The translations under genes and the position numbers were made by a program. Below the pieces are notes generated by a model. That model had not been told where the DNA came from and made no database searches. It saw only the letters and a list, made by a program, of their open reading frames with translations. A stretch of DNA of 24,111 bases from a virus. Within the stretch, counting starts at the first letter, position 1. Every line of letters begins with the position of its first letter. The stretch is taken from IMG/VR virus record IMGVR_UViG_3300048026_001045, positions 1 through 24,111 of that record, one strand, 5' to 3'. Positions 16,264 to 24,111 of this stretch are shown here, one piece after another.

Positions 16264-17013
16264 ATGGCGAATCCAAGTACAAGACAAGAATTAATAGATT
16301 ATGCATTAAGGCGCTTGGGTTCGCCTGTCATCGAAATTAATGTAGATGATGACCAAATAGAAGATCGTGTGGATGATGCTCTTCAATTCTACCAAGAGTA
16401 TCATTCAGACGCTACTATGAGAGTCTATTTGAAACATCAAATAACAGCATCTGATGTTTCAAATGGATATGTTACTCTAAATGACAATATACTTTATGTC
16501 AAAAGAGTATTTCCTATCGGTGATTCACAATCATCAATAAATATGTTTTCTGTAAAATATCAAATGAATTTAAATGATATATATGATTTGTCATATATTG
16601 GCGATCTAATGTATTATGAAATGGTCCAATCATATATTTCTTTATTAGATACGAAATTAAATGGAAATGGCGAATTTGTAAGATTTAATCGACATATGAA
16701 TGAATTGCATCTAGATGTTGATTGGGGAGCGGATATAAAGGAAAATGACTACATTATTGTTGAATGTATGAGAATAGTAGATCCCTCTACTTATTCTGAT
16801 GTTTATAACGATATGTTTTTAAAGCAGTATTTAACAGCGCTTATTAAGCAGCAATGGGGCGCCAATCTCATTAAATTTGAAGGTATGCAACTTCCTGGTG
16901 GAGTTACATTAAATGGCAGACAAATATTTGATGATGCAACTGAAGAACTTTCTCAAATTAGAGAGCAGATGCAGCTTAATTATGAAATGCCAGTTGATTT
17001 TTATGTAGGATAA
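16264..17013 (+). CDS. 13: Neck protein gp13 (head completion)
   Basis: The protein has 249 residues (T4 gp13 has 309). The N-terminal segment, STRQELIDYALRRLGSPVIE followed by INVDDDQIEDRVDDALQFYQ, is characteristic of gp13 of T4-like phages. The middle contains a beta-rich body and the C-terminus is helical (EELSQIREQMQL). In T4, gp13 and gp14 form the neck that closes the filled head below the portal and makes the docking surface for the tail. The ribosome-binding site is TAGGA at 16250-16254. The gene opens an operon with gp14 (4-bp gap), gp15, gp16 and gp17, as in T4. Assignment rests on sequence pattern and gene order; both agree. Confidence 0.92.
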   Translation: MANPSTRQELIDYALRRLGSPVIEINVDDDQIEDRVDDALQFYQEYHSDATMRVYLKHQITASDVSNGYVTLNDNILYVKRVFPIGDSQSSINMFSVKYQMNLNDIYDLSYIGDLMYYEMVQSYISLLDTKLNGNGEFVRFNRHMNELHLDVDWGADIKENDYIIVECMRIVDPSTYSDVYNDMFLKQYLTALIKQQWGANLIKFEGMQLPGGVTLNGRQIFDDATEELSQIREQMQLNYEMPVDFYVG

Positions 17014-17017
17014 TGGT

Positions 17018-17941
17018 ATGGCAACAAATGTATATTTTAGCCAAAAAGTAAGAACAGAACAAAATCTTTATGAAGATATAGTAATAGAATCTCTAAAGAT
17101 GTATGGGCAAGATGTATATTACTTGCCTCGTACAATCGTTTCAGAAGATAGAATATTAAATGAAGATATTGAATCTAATTTCGATGATGCTTATATTATT
17201 GAAATGTATATTGCTAATATTGATGGATTTGAAGGTGATGGTAATCTATTATCAAAATTTGGCGTAGAAATTAGAGATCAAGCTAATTTTATTGTTTCTA
17301 GAAGACGTTGGGAAAATTATATTCAGCGGTTAGAAGATACCTATAAAGTTAGACCAATGGAAGGTGATTTAATTTATTTACCTTTGTCTGGTTCTTTATT
17401 TGAAATTAGATTTGTAGAACATGAGAATCCATTTTATCAATTATCAAATCTTCCTACATACACGCTGCAATGCGAATTATTTGAATACTCAGGCGAATCA
17501 ATTAATACTGGAATTACAGAACTAGATAATATTAATAAAGCTATTTCTCAGCAAACTACTATTATTGTTAACAATACTAATGGTACTAATTTTATTGAAA
17601 ACGAAAATATTCGTCAAGAAATTGCTGCTGAACCTGGTGAATATATCACTGGAAGAGTAACAGATTTTACTATTGTCGATTCTACTACTTCAAGAGTAAT
17701 TATTACCGATTGGGCTACGACTAATGGTAAAGTTGTAGATTTTCAAGTAGATGGTAATAAACTAACTGGTTTAGAATCAGGAGCTGAATGGGATATTGTA
17801 AATGTGCATGGCATTGAAGACGATCCTTCTAAAAATCAATTTGTAAATGATTATCAAGCAAGAAACCAAGATTTTGAAGTTGAAGGTGATGGAATTATTG
17901 ACTTTACTGAATCTAACCCATTCGGTGAAATTGGAGATTAA
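17018..17941 (+). CDS. 14: Neck protein gp14 (head completion)
   Basis: The protein has 307 residues (T4 gp14 has 256). The N-terminus MATNVYFSQKVRTEQNLYED, then MYGQDVYYLPR and EDRILNEDIESNFDDAY, matches the gp14 pattern of T4-like phages. RRRWENYI and RPMEGDLIYLPLSGSLFEI are further landmarks, and LPTYTLQCELFEYSGESI lies near residue 145. The C-terminal part (from about 180) is an added Asn/Thr-rich and beta-like extension, which explains the greater length compared with T4. Together with gp13 it completes the head before tail attachment. Its ATG lies 4 bp after the gp13 stop, and gp15 follows after 2 bp. Identity is secure from sequence and order. Confidence 0.93.
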   Translation: MATNVYFSQKVRTEQNLYEDIVIESLKMYGQDVYYLPRTIVSEDRILNEDIESNFDDAYIIEMYIANIDGFEGDGNLLSKFGVEIRDQANFIVSRRRWENYIQRLEDTYKVRPMEGDLIYLPLSGSLFEIRFVEHENPFYQLSNLPTYTLQCELFEYSGESINTGITELDNINKAISQQTTIIVNNTNGTNFIENENIRQEIAAEPGEYITGRVTDFTIVDSTTSRVIITDWATTNGKVVDFQVDGNKLTGLESGAEWDIVNVHGIEDDPSKNQFVNDYQARNQDFEVEGDGIIDFTESNPFGEIGD

Positions 17942-17943
17942 TT

Positions 17944-18714
17944 ATGCTAAATGAACATTTCTATCACGCATCTATTCGTCGAACAATTGCTGCTTTTGGA
18001 ACAATATTTAATAATATTAACGTGGTTCGCAAAGATTCTAATGATGAAGTTAAAAGTATTTTAAGAGTTCCATTAGCATATGGACCAAAACAAAAATTTC
18101 TTGCAAGAATAGAAGGTCAAACTGATTTTGAAGATCCAAAAGTAGGAATTAAATTACCAAGAATGTCTTTTGAGATTGCTGGATTAACCTATGATGCTGC
18201 ATCTAAACTACCTAAAATGAATAAAGTAGTTCAAAATAATTCTATTGCTGATTACACAAAAAGAAATACTCTTTATACTTATAGTCCATATACAATGAGT
18301 ATTGAATTGGCTATTATGGCTAAAAACCAAGACGATGCTTTACAAATTGTAGAACAAATTATTCCATATTTCCAACCTGATTACACAATAACTATAAATG
18401 AAATTCCTTCAATGGGAATTAAAAACGATATTCCTATTGTACTAAGTGGTGTTAACTTATCTGAAGATTATGAAGGTGACTTTTTATCTAGGCGAGCAAT
18501 TGTTTATACCTTAAGTTTTGATCTTCGTGTTCGTTTTTATGGGCCAGTAAAAGAACAAAAAGTTATTCAAATTGCTGATGTCGATATGATTAATACAAGT
18601 CAAGATCCATTTGGATTTTTAGAAGAATATGTTGCTGATGGGTCAGCTGCTGATGGTAATTTTGATAATGTAATTACTGGAAAAGACGAGACTGATGATG
18701 GAGCAATTACATAA
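17944..18714 (+). CDS. 15: Tail completion/sheath stabiliser gp15
   Basis: The protein has 256 residues (T4 gp15 has 272). The sequence FYHASIRRTIAAFGTIFNNI, followed by LRVPLAYGPKQKFLAR and PRMSFEIAGLTYDAASKLPK, is typical of gp15. In T4, gp15 forms a hexameric ring at the end of the finished tail, stabilises sheath and tube, and connects to the neck. The late part (DFLSRRAIVYTLSFDLRVRF) forms the conserved beta core, while the C-terminus is acidic (GKDETDDGAIT). Its stop overlaps the ATG of gp16 by one base (TAATG). Identity is supported by motif and by position between gp14 and the terminase genes. Confidence 0.95.
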   Translation: MLNEHFYHASIRRTIAAFGTIFNNINVVRKDSNDEVKSILRVPLAYGPKQKFLARIEGQTDFEDPKVGIKLPRMSFEIAGLTYDAASKLPKMNKVVQNNSIADYTKRNTLYTYSPYTMSIELAIMAKNQDDALQIVEQIIPYFQPDYTITINEIPSMGIKNDIPIVLSGVNLSEDYEGDFLSRRAIVYTLSFDLRVRFYGPVKEQKVIQIADVDMINTSQDPFGFLEEYVADGSAADGNFDNVITGKDETDDGAIT

Positions 18715-19064
18715 TGAAGAGTGATAAAGACGATATTGATGACGATTATGACTTTGCTAGAGCAAAGTATTATAATTTGTCTGAAAAAGGCGATGAAGCA
18801 ATAGATCTTATGATGGAATTAGCGAGGGAATCCGAACATCCTCGTGCTTTTGAAGTATTATCGAATATGATGAAACAAAACGCAGAAATTACTGATAGAC
18901 TAATGGAACTTCAAAATAAAAAGAAAGAAGTTCGTTTAAAAGACGCAAAAGCACTTCCAAATAAAATGACACAAAATAATGTATATGTAGGTTCTTCAAC
19001 TGACCTGCAAAGAATGCTATTGAAAAAAATGGAAGAAACAGATGTCATCGACTCTGAAGAATAA
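18714..19064 (+). CDS. 16: Terminase small subunit gp16
   Basis: The protein has 116 residues (T4 gp16 has 164). It is acidic at the N-terminus (SDKDDIDDDYDFARAKYYNL) and mostly helical, with a central coiled-coil-like stretch (MKQNAEITDRLMELQNKKKE). The C-terminal MTQNNVYVGSSTDLQRML motif is shared with other T4-like small terminase subunits. gp16 forms a ring that recognises the concatemeric DNA and controls the large subunit gp17 during packaging initiation. It starts in the TAATG overlap with gp15 and its end overlaps the gp17 start by 23 nt, which keeps the two terminase subunits in fixed proportion. The assignment rests mainly on position and the C-terminal motif. Confidence 0.92.
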   Translation: MKSDKDDIDDDYDFARAKYYNLSEKGDEAIDLMMELARESEHPRAFEVLSNMMKQNAEITDRLMELQNKKKEVRLKDAKALPNKMTQNNVYVGSSTDLQRMLLKKMEETDVIDSEE

Positions 19065-20643
19065 TGAACTTGGCTATCTTGGCAATCCAAACGTTAAACG
19101 CGATGGTGTAGAACAAGAATGGACTCAGGAAGAAATTAAAGAATACGCAAAATGTATGAAGAATCCTTCATATTTTGCTAGAACATATTTAAAAGTTATT
19201 TCTCTTGATAAAGGATTAGTTCCATTTGATCTATATCCATACCAAGAAGAAATGTTTAAGCATTTCAACGATAATAGATTTTCAGTAGTTTTAGCATGTA
19301 GGCAATCAGGTAAATCTATTAGCTCTGTTGCATATCTTCTATGGTATGCTATTTTCAATCCAGAAAAAACAATTGCAATTCTTGCTAACAAAGGGTCTAC
19401 TGCTAGAGAAATGCTAGCAAGAATTACTCTTATGTTAGAAAATATGCCATTCTTTTTACAGCCTGGAGCTAAAGCTTTAAATAAAAGCTCTATTGAATTT
19501 TCCAACAACTCTAGAATTATAGCTGCTGCAACCTCGGGTTCTTCTATTCGCGGCATGTCTGTGAATTTATTATTTTTAGACGAATTTGCTTTTGTTGAAA
19601 ACGACTCAGAATTTTATACTTCAACTTACCCCGTTGTATCTTCTGGTGATTCTACACGAGTCATTATTACTAGTACTGCAAATGGAGTTGGTAATGTATA
19701 TCATAAAATTTGGGAGGGTGCAGTTCAATCAACTAATGAATATAAGCCTTTTAGAGTAGATTGGTGGGATGTTCCAGGCCGAGATGAAGCTTGGAGACAA
19801 ACAACAATTAATAACACATCTGAATTACAATTCCAACAAGAATTCGGTAATACCTTTCATGGAACCGGTAATACTCTTATTGCCCCAGAAATTCTTCTTA
19901 AATTACAAGCCAAAGAACCTATTGGCAGAGTTGATAATTTAAGAATTTATAAAGAGCCAGAAGAAGCCCATGAATATATGATATTTGTAGATGTTGCAAA
20001 GGGAAGAGGCCAAGACTATTCTGTTTTTAACATTATAGATATGTCTGTAAGACCTTTTGAACAAGTAGCAGTTTATCAAGACAATACTATATCTCCATTG
20101 CTACTTCCCGATATAATATATAAGTATGCAAATAGATATAATCATGCGTATGTTGTTGTTGAAAATAATGACCAAGGTTCAGTTGTTTGTAATGGTTTAT
20201 ATTATGATTTAGAATATGAGAATGTGTTTGTTGAGTCTGCAGTTAAGGCCAATGCTATTGGTGTTACAATGACTCGTAAAGTAAAAAGAATTGGTTGCTC
20301 AAATATGAAAGATTTAATAGAGCAGCAAAAATTAGTAATTAATGATGCAGAAACTATTTTAGAATTATCTACATTTGAAGCCAGAGGAAATTCTTTTGAA
20401 GCTTCTTCAGGCAATCATGACGATATTGTTATGAGTTTAGTTTTATTTGGTTGGTTTTCAACCAATGCATTTTTCGCCGAGCTTACGGATATTGATATGA
20501 AATCTTTGTTATATTCAGAAAGAATTAAAGCTATGGAAGAAGATATAGTTCCAGTTGGCTTTTTTGATGATGGTAGAGAAGATAAGTATGAAACAGACAG
20601 CGATGGAGTTGTCTGGGAAGCAGTAAATACTGGAATTTATTAA
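19042..20643 (+). CDS. 17: Terminase large subunit gp17 (ATPase-nuclease packaging motor)
   Basis: The protein has 533 residues (T4 gp17 has 610). N-terminal ATPase: Walker A CRQSGKS at 86-92, Walker B LLFLDE with catalytic Glu181, and the coupling motif ITSTANG at 209-215. C-terminal RNase H-like nuclease: Asp317 in FVDVAKGRGQD, Glu374 in VVVENND and the NHDDIVMS motif at 458-465 provide the three metal-binding acids that correspond to T4 D401, E458 and D542. The protein cuts concatemeric DNA and pumps it through the portal by ATP hydrolysis. All catalytic residues are present and no frameshift is visible. It starts inside the gp16 gene (23-nt overlap) after a GGAAG site. The shorter length comes mainly from the N-terminus. 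Confidence 0.98.
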   Translation: MSSTLKNNELGYLGNPNVKRDGVEQEWTQEEIKEYAKCMKNPSYFARTYLKVISLDKGLVPFDLYPYQEEMFKHFNDNRFSVVLACRQSGKSISSVAYLLWYAIFNPEKTIAILANKGSTAREMLARITLMLENMPFFLQPGAKALNKSSIEFSNNSRIIAAATSGSSIRGMSVNLLFLDEFAFVENDSEFYTSTYPVVSSGDSTRVIITSTANGVGNVYHKIWEGAVQSTNEYKPFRVDWWDVPGRDEAWRQTTINNTSELQFQQEFGNTFHGTGNTLIAPEILLKLQAKEPIGRVDNLRIYKEPEEAHEYMIFVDVAKGRGQDYSVFNIIDMSVRPFEQVAVYQDNTISPLLLPDIIYKYANRYNHAYVVVENNDQGSVVCNGLYYDLEYENVFVESAVKANAIGVTMTRKVKRIGCSNMKDLIEQQKLVINDAETILELSTFEARGNSFEASSGNHDDIVMSLVLFGWFSTNAFFAELTDIDMKSLLYSERIKAMEEDIVPVGFFDDGREDKYETDSDGVVWEAVNTGIY

Positions 20644-20646
20644 TAT

Positions 20647-20654
20647 TATAAATA
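20647..20654 (+). promoter_or_regulatory. T4-type late promoter for gp18-gp19
   Basis: Exact TATAAATA, starting 4 bp after the gp17 stop and 79 bp before the gp18 ATG. The leader holds a weak hairpin (ATACGA at 20656-20661 with TCGTAT at 20674-20679) and ends in a strong GGAGAGG ribosome-binding site. This fits the high output needed for sheath and tube. Confidence 0.75.
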
Positions 20655-20733
20655 TATACGAGTGACAAACAATTCGTATTATGAAATCATATAATTATCC
20701 CGAGCTTATAATCTTTTTTGGAGAGGAATAAAA

Positions 20734-22413
20734 ATGGCTTTTCAAGTATCACCAGGAGTTCAGGTCAAAGAAATTGACCTAACGAATGTTGTTCCAGCTG
20801 TATCATCATCTATTGGTGGTTTTGCTGGCGCATTCAACTGGGGGCCAGTAGAAGAAATGCGCACAGTTGGTTCAGAAAAAGAACTTGCTGCAATTTTCGG
20901 TACCCCAGACAGCGTAACTGCGTCTTACTTTTTAACAGCTGCTAGCTTCTTAAACTATGCGAACGCATTAAAAGTTGTACGTGTTGCAACTGATAATCTT
21001 AATGCTTCAACTGGTTCAGCTGGCCAGCTAATTAAAAATCGTGACGCTTACGATTCAGCAGTAATCCCACACGAGTGGGTTGCTAAATATCCAGGAACAT
21101 TAGGTAATGCACTAACAGTTTCAATGTGTCCAGCAGACTCAGCAGCGTTTAGTGCATGGGCTTATGCCGGTCAATTCGATGCAGCACCTGCAACATCTGA
21201 TTGGGCTTCTGAAAGAAGTTCTTCTAATGATGAAATGCATATTGCAGTTATCGATAGAACAGGAGCATGGACAGGCACCCCAAACACAGTTTTGGAAGTT
21301 TGGCCTTTTGTGTCTCAAGCGGCAGAAGCTAAAACTCCACAAGGAGTTTCTAACTACTATGCAGATGTTTTAAACGACAATTCAGCATATGTATGGTTTG
21401 GCGTGGCGCACTCATCATTAGTGCATTCCGGTAAAGATAGTGGCGATTATGCCGGAGACTATCTTGACACTATTACACCAGCTATTATCGAAGAAAATAT
21501 GGCACATGGTACTGATGATAACGTACCTACAGTTGGAGAATTGCAAACCGGATATGACATGTTCGAAGATGCAGAAACTGTAGATGTTAATTTAATATTC
21601 TCAGTTCCAGGAATAAATAGTGGTGACGACGTTACTTTAGCTAATGACTTGCTAAGCATTGCAACAAATCGTAAAGATGCTGTTGCGTTTATTTCGCCTC
21701 CAATCGAGGACACCGTAGGAACGGCCACACCGGCAGCTGATGTAAAAGCATTTGCTGATCAATTAACATCAACTTCATATGGTATGATCGATTCCACTGC
21801 ACTTAAAGTATATGACAAATATAATGACACATATCGCTGGATTCCAGCATGTGGTCATATGGCTGGCTTATGTGCAAATACAGATAATGTAGCTGACACA
21901 TGGTTCTCACCAGCTGGTTTAAACCGTGGTCAACTATTAGGTATTACAAAAGTTGCTTTTAATCCAAAGCAAGCTGATCGTGATACACTTTATAAAGCAC
22001 GTATTAATCCAATCGTATCTTTCCCTGGACAGGGTACTGTATTATATGGCGATAAGACGGCTCAATCTAAGCCATCTGCATTTGACCGTATTAATGTACG
22101 TAGATTGTTCATTGTTTTAGAAAAAGCGATTGCGACTGCTGCTAAATATCAACTCTTTGAATTCAACGACGAATTTACCCGTGCAATGTTCCGTAATATG
22201 GTAGAACCATTCTTACGTGATGTTAAGGGTCGTCGTGGGCTTACAGACTTTGCGGTTGTTTGTGATGCAACAAATAACACAGGTGAAATTGTAGATTCAA
22301 ACCGCTTTGTGGCTGATATCTATATTAAACCTGCCCGTTCAATTAACTTCATCACATTGAACTTCATCGCGACTCGTACTGGCGTTGAATTCTCTGAAAT
22401 TATTGGTCAATAA
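20734..22413 (+). CDS. 18: Tail sheath protein gp18
   Basis: The protein has 559 residues (T4 gp18 has 659). The N-terminus FQVSPGVQVKEIDLTNVVPA and SSIGGFAGAFNWGPVEE is typical of T4-type contractile sheath proteins. The C-terminal conserved domain is present: TKVAFNPKQADRDTLYKARI, then INVRRLFIVLEKAIATAAKY, FEFNDEFTRAMFRNMVEPFL and DIYIKPARSINFITLNFIAT. Sheath subunits form hexameric rings around the tube and contract to drive it through the cell envelope. The shorter length probably reflects reduced surface domains in the middle (about 130-350). A late promoter and a strong ribosome-binding site precede it, and gp19 follows after 12 bp with its own AAGGAG. Codon use looks more C-ending than in the neck genes, as expected for high expression. 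Confidence 0.97.
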   Translation: MAFQVSPGVQVKEIDLTNVVPAVSSSIGGFAGAFNWGPVEEMRTVGSEKELAAIFGTPDSVTASYFLTAASFLNYANALKVVRVATDNLNASTGSAGQLIKNRDAYDSAVIPHEWVAKYPGTLGNALTVSMCPADSAAFSAWAYAGQFDAAPATSDWASERSSSNDEMHIAVIDRTGAWTGTPNTVLEVWPFVSQAAEAKTPQGVSNYYADVLNDNSAYVWFGVAHSSLVHSGKDSGDYAGDYLDTITPAIIEENMAHGTDDNVPTVGELQTGYDMFEDAETVDVNLIFSVPGINSGDDVTLANDLLSIATNRKDAVAFISPPIEDTVGTATPAADVKAFADQLTSTSYGMIDSTALKVYDKYNDTYRWIPACGHMAGLCANTDNVADTWFSPAGLNRGQLLGITKVAFNPKQADRDTLYKARINPIVSFPGQGTVLYGDKTAQSKPSAFDRINVRRLFIVLEKAIATAAKYQLFEFNDEFTRAMFRNMVEPFLRDVKGRRGLTDFAVVCDATNNTGEIVDSNRFVADIYIKPARSINFITLNFIATRTGVEFSEIIGQ

Positions 22414-22425
22414 GGAGAATAAACA

Positions 22426-22959
22426 ATGGCTATCTTAGGCGTAGATGATTTCAAATCAAAACTAGTCGGTGGTGGTGCACGTTCCAACTTATTTAAAGTT
22501 GAAATGGGTTTCCCAGCCGGTATCGCAGGTGCGGCCGAGTCTGAAATTGGTGGCTTTTTAATTAAAGCAGCACAGCTCCCAGCTTCCGTTATTGCACCTA
22601 TCACAGTCCCATTCCGTGGACGCCAACTTCAAATTGCGGGTGACCGTACATTTGAACCTTGGACAATCACAATCTTAAATGATACAAACTTCATTCTTCG
22701 GAATGCATTCGAGCGTTGGATGAACTATATCAACTCTCACAATGCAAACACAGGTGAAGTTACGCCATCTAACTATTTTGCTGATGCAGCAGTTTATCAG
22801 CTAGATAAAGATGGAAATTCAGTCAAAGGTTATACTTTCCGCGGCATGTGGCCAACGAATGTTGCAGCAATTGACGTATCATTTGATAACGAAAATGCTA
22901 TTGAGGAGTTTACAGTTGAACTTCAAGTACAGTATTGGGAATCAAACACCACTACTTAA
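22426..22959 (+). CDS. 19: Tail tube protein gp19
   Basis: The protein has 177 residues (T4 gp19 has 163). The segments DFKSKLVGGGARSNLFKVEM, LIKAAQLPASVIAPITVPFR and GRQLQIAGDRTFEPWTITIL are the characteristic tail tube pattern. A helical FERWMNYINSHN and a final beta-strand EFTVELQVQYWES complete the T4-type tube fold. The protein stacks as hexameric rings that form the inner conduit for DNA. It directly follows gp18 with a strong AAGGAG site, so sheath and tube come from the same message. A hairpin terminator that also touches the gp20 promoter follows 17 bp after the stop. Identity is secure. Confidence 0.97.
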   Translation: MAILGVDDFKSKLVGGGARSNLFKVEMGFPAGIAGAAESEIGGFLIKAAQLPASVIAPITVPFRGRQLQIAGDRTFEPWTITILNDTNFILRNAFERWMNYINSHNANTGEVTPSNYFADAAVYQLDKDGNSVKGYTFRGMWPTNVAAIDVSFDNENAIEEFTVELQVQYWESNTTT

Positions 22960-22964
22960 TGGCA

Positions 22965-22972
22965 TATAAATA
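22965..22972 (+). promoter_or_regulatory. T4-type late promoter for gp20, next to a terminator hairpin
   Basis: Exact TATAAATA, starting 5 bp after the gp19 stop. Given the T4 late start distance, initiation falls near 22978, at the left arm of the hairpin at 22977-22998. Confidence 0.7.
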
Positions 22973-22976
22973 ATAG

Positions 22977-23004
22977 CAGAGGGGTTTTATCCCCTCTGTT
23001 TATT
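22977..23004 (+). terminator. Intrinsic terminator after gp19
   Basis: An 8-bp perfect stem CAGAGGGG (22977-22984) with CCCCTCTG (22991-22998) encloses a 6-nt loop TTTTAT and is followed by TTTATT. It should stop much of the gp18-gp19 transcription before gp20. The late promoter box ends 4 bp before it. Confidence 0.85.
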
Positions 23005-23023
23005 ATAACGTAGGAAAAATTAA

Positions 23024-24111
23024 ATGGCGGAAATATTTGGGTTTGAGATTAAGCGAAAAGAGCAAGAACAAGAAGATAAGAAAAAACAGTCTTTTGTTGC
23101 TCCTTTAGAAGATGATGGTTCTAGTTATATTCAGGCCGGAGGTTACTTTGGTCAATATGTTGATATGTCTGGAACAGAAGGCGCTAAATCTGAAGCTGAT
23201 TTAATTCGTAGATACCGCGATATTGCACAGCATCCAGAGTGTGATGCAGCAATTGAAGATATTGTAAATGAATCTATTGTTTCTGATTACACATCAGCAC
23301 CTATAGAACTACTTACTGATGAGTTAAAACAACCAAATAATGTTAAAAAACTAATTAGAGAAGAATTCGAAAACGTAATTTCTCTTTTACAATTTAATCA
23401 TTATGGTCATGAAACATTTCGTAAGTGGTATGTAGACGGTAGATTGTTTTACCATATTATTATTGATGAAAGCAGTCCAAAAAAAGGAATTTTAGAATTA
23501 AGACCAGTTGATCCAACTAGAATTCGTAAAGTAAAAGAAATTGATTCTCAAAAAGATCCAAAAACTGGTGCAGATATTATTAAAAGTATTGACGAATACT
23601 ATCTTTATCAAGATAGCTCCATGAGCAAATCCAATCAAGGATTAAAAATCTCAAAAGATGCAATTCAATATACAACATCAGGTCTACTAGATTCTTCTCG
23701 TAAAAAAGTTCTTTCATATTTGCATAAGGCAATTAAACCAGTCAATCAACTACGAATGATGGAAGACTCTTTGGTAATTTATAGATTATCAAGAGCTCCA
23801 GAACGTAGAATTTTTTATATTGACGTGGGAAATCTTCCAAAAGGTAAATCGGAAGAATACTTGCGTGGCATTATGAACCAATATCGTAATAAATTAGTAT
23901 ACGACGCGTCAACTGGCGAAATTAAAGATGACCGTAAACATATGTCAATGCTAGAAGATTTTTGGCTACCACGTCGTGAAGGAGGTAGAGGTACAGAAAT
24001 TTCGACTCTTCCTGGTGGTGAAAATTTAGGCCAAATTGATGACATTATTTATTTTCAAAAGAAATTATATAAATCATTAAATGTTCCAGTGAATAGATTA
24101 GAACAAGAAGC
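23024..24111 (+). CDS. 20: Portal vertex protein gp20, 3' end outside the window
   Basis: The ATG at 23024 follows TAGGA (23011-23015) with an 8-nt spacer. The frame stays open for 362 codons to the window end, so the gene is cut (T4 gp20 has 524 residues). The translation starts MAEIFGFEIKRKEQEQEDKK, an acidic and basic N-terminal tail, then AGGYFGQYVDMSG, RRYRDIAQHPECDAAIEDIV and NESIVSD. The hallmark RLSRAPERRIFYIDVGNLPK is present near residue 260, followed by EYLRGIMNQYRNKLVYD, a MLEDFWLPRREGGRGTEIST segment and LPGGENLGQIDDI. gp20 makes the dodecameric portal ring through which gp17 packages DNA and to which the neck binds. Identity is certain; the C-terminal third cannot be seen. Confidence 0.97.
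   Translation, partial: MAEIFGFEIKRKEQEQEDKKKQSFVAPLEDDGSSYIQAGGYFGQYVDMSGTEGAKSEADLIRRYRDIAQHPECDAAIEDIVNESIVSDYTSAPIELLTDELKQPNNVKKLIREEFENVISLLQFNHYGHETFRKWYVDGRLFYHIIIDESSPKKGILELRPVDPTRIRKVKEIDSQKDPKTGADIIKSIDEYYLYQDSSMSKSNQGLKISKDAIQYTTSGLLDSSRKKVLSYLHKAIKPVNQLRMMEDSLVIYRLSRAPERRIFYIDVGNLPKGKSEEYLRGIMNQYRNKLVYDASTGEIKDDRKHMSMLEDFWLPRREGGRGTEISTLPGGENLGQIDDIIYFQKKLYKSLNVPVNRLEQE

Noticed and set aside
1-24111. tRNA genes, rRNA, CRISPR arrays, insertion sequences, attachment sites
   Set aside because: Gaps between genes are all under 130 bp and contain only promoters, terminators and palindromes. No cloverleaf, repeat-spacer array or transposase was seen.

Overview
The window is an AT-rich stretch of a marine T4-like myovirus genome (tailed phage, contractile tail). 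All supported genes lie on the plus strand. The strongest evidence is the run gp13-gp14-gp15-gp16-gp17-gp18-gp19-gp20 at 16264-24111, in the same order as in T4 and in T4-like marine phages. It is backed by a complete terminase large subunit and a characteristic T4-type portal N-terminus. The upstream fiber genes and the VirX1-like halogenase suggest a phage of marine bacteria (cyanobacteria or alphaproteobacteria such as SAR11). The sequence alone does not settle the host.

Layout. (1) 1-6950: a very large virion protein cut by the left window edge, a small coiled-coil protein coupled to it, a short fiber with an S74 self-cleaving chaperone domain, and a glycine-rich fiber/adhesin with two Ig-like domains. 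(2) 6981-9803: a tightly coupled three-gene cassette made of a flavin-dependent halogenase, an unknown 239-residue protein and a DUF4376-type protein (a family often linked to tail fiber assembly), closed by a strong intrinsic terminator. (3) 9863-16222: two tandem T4-type late promoters, then five structural/fiber genes. They include two proteins with phage-fiber 'IKLKRS...GELA' N-termini, one protein with three tandem beta-repeats, and a 727-residue fiber ending in a second S74 domain. (4) 16223-24111: neck (gp13, gp14), tail completion (gp15), DNA packaging motor (gp16, gp17), tail sheath (gp18), tail tube (gp19) and portal (gp20, cut by the right edge).

Regulation. Exact TATAAATA late-promoter boxes sit in the gaps before 9922 (two copies), gp13, gp18 and gp20. 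Hairpin terminators follow the halogenase cassette, the 671-residue fiber gene and gp19. The gp19/gp20 gap is notable because the late promoter lies directly against a terminator hairpin, so initiation should fall at about the hairpin's left arm. Several short gaps in the fiber region also carry perfect palindromes that are not obvious terminators.

Most interesting: the halogenase has the flavin-halogenase signature residues (GGGSAGW, Lys77, FxxPxxSxG, Glu331) but an altered WxWxIP motif (WMWITP). It is placed directly after a glycine-rich fiber and translationally coupled to an unknown gene and a DUF4376-type gene. A possible role in modifying the virion or fiber is inference only.
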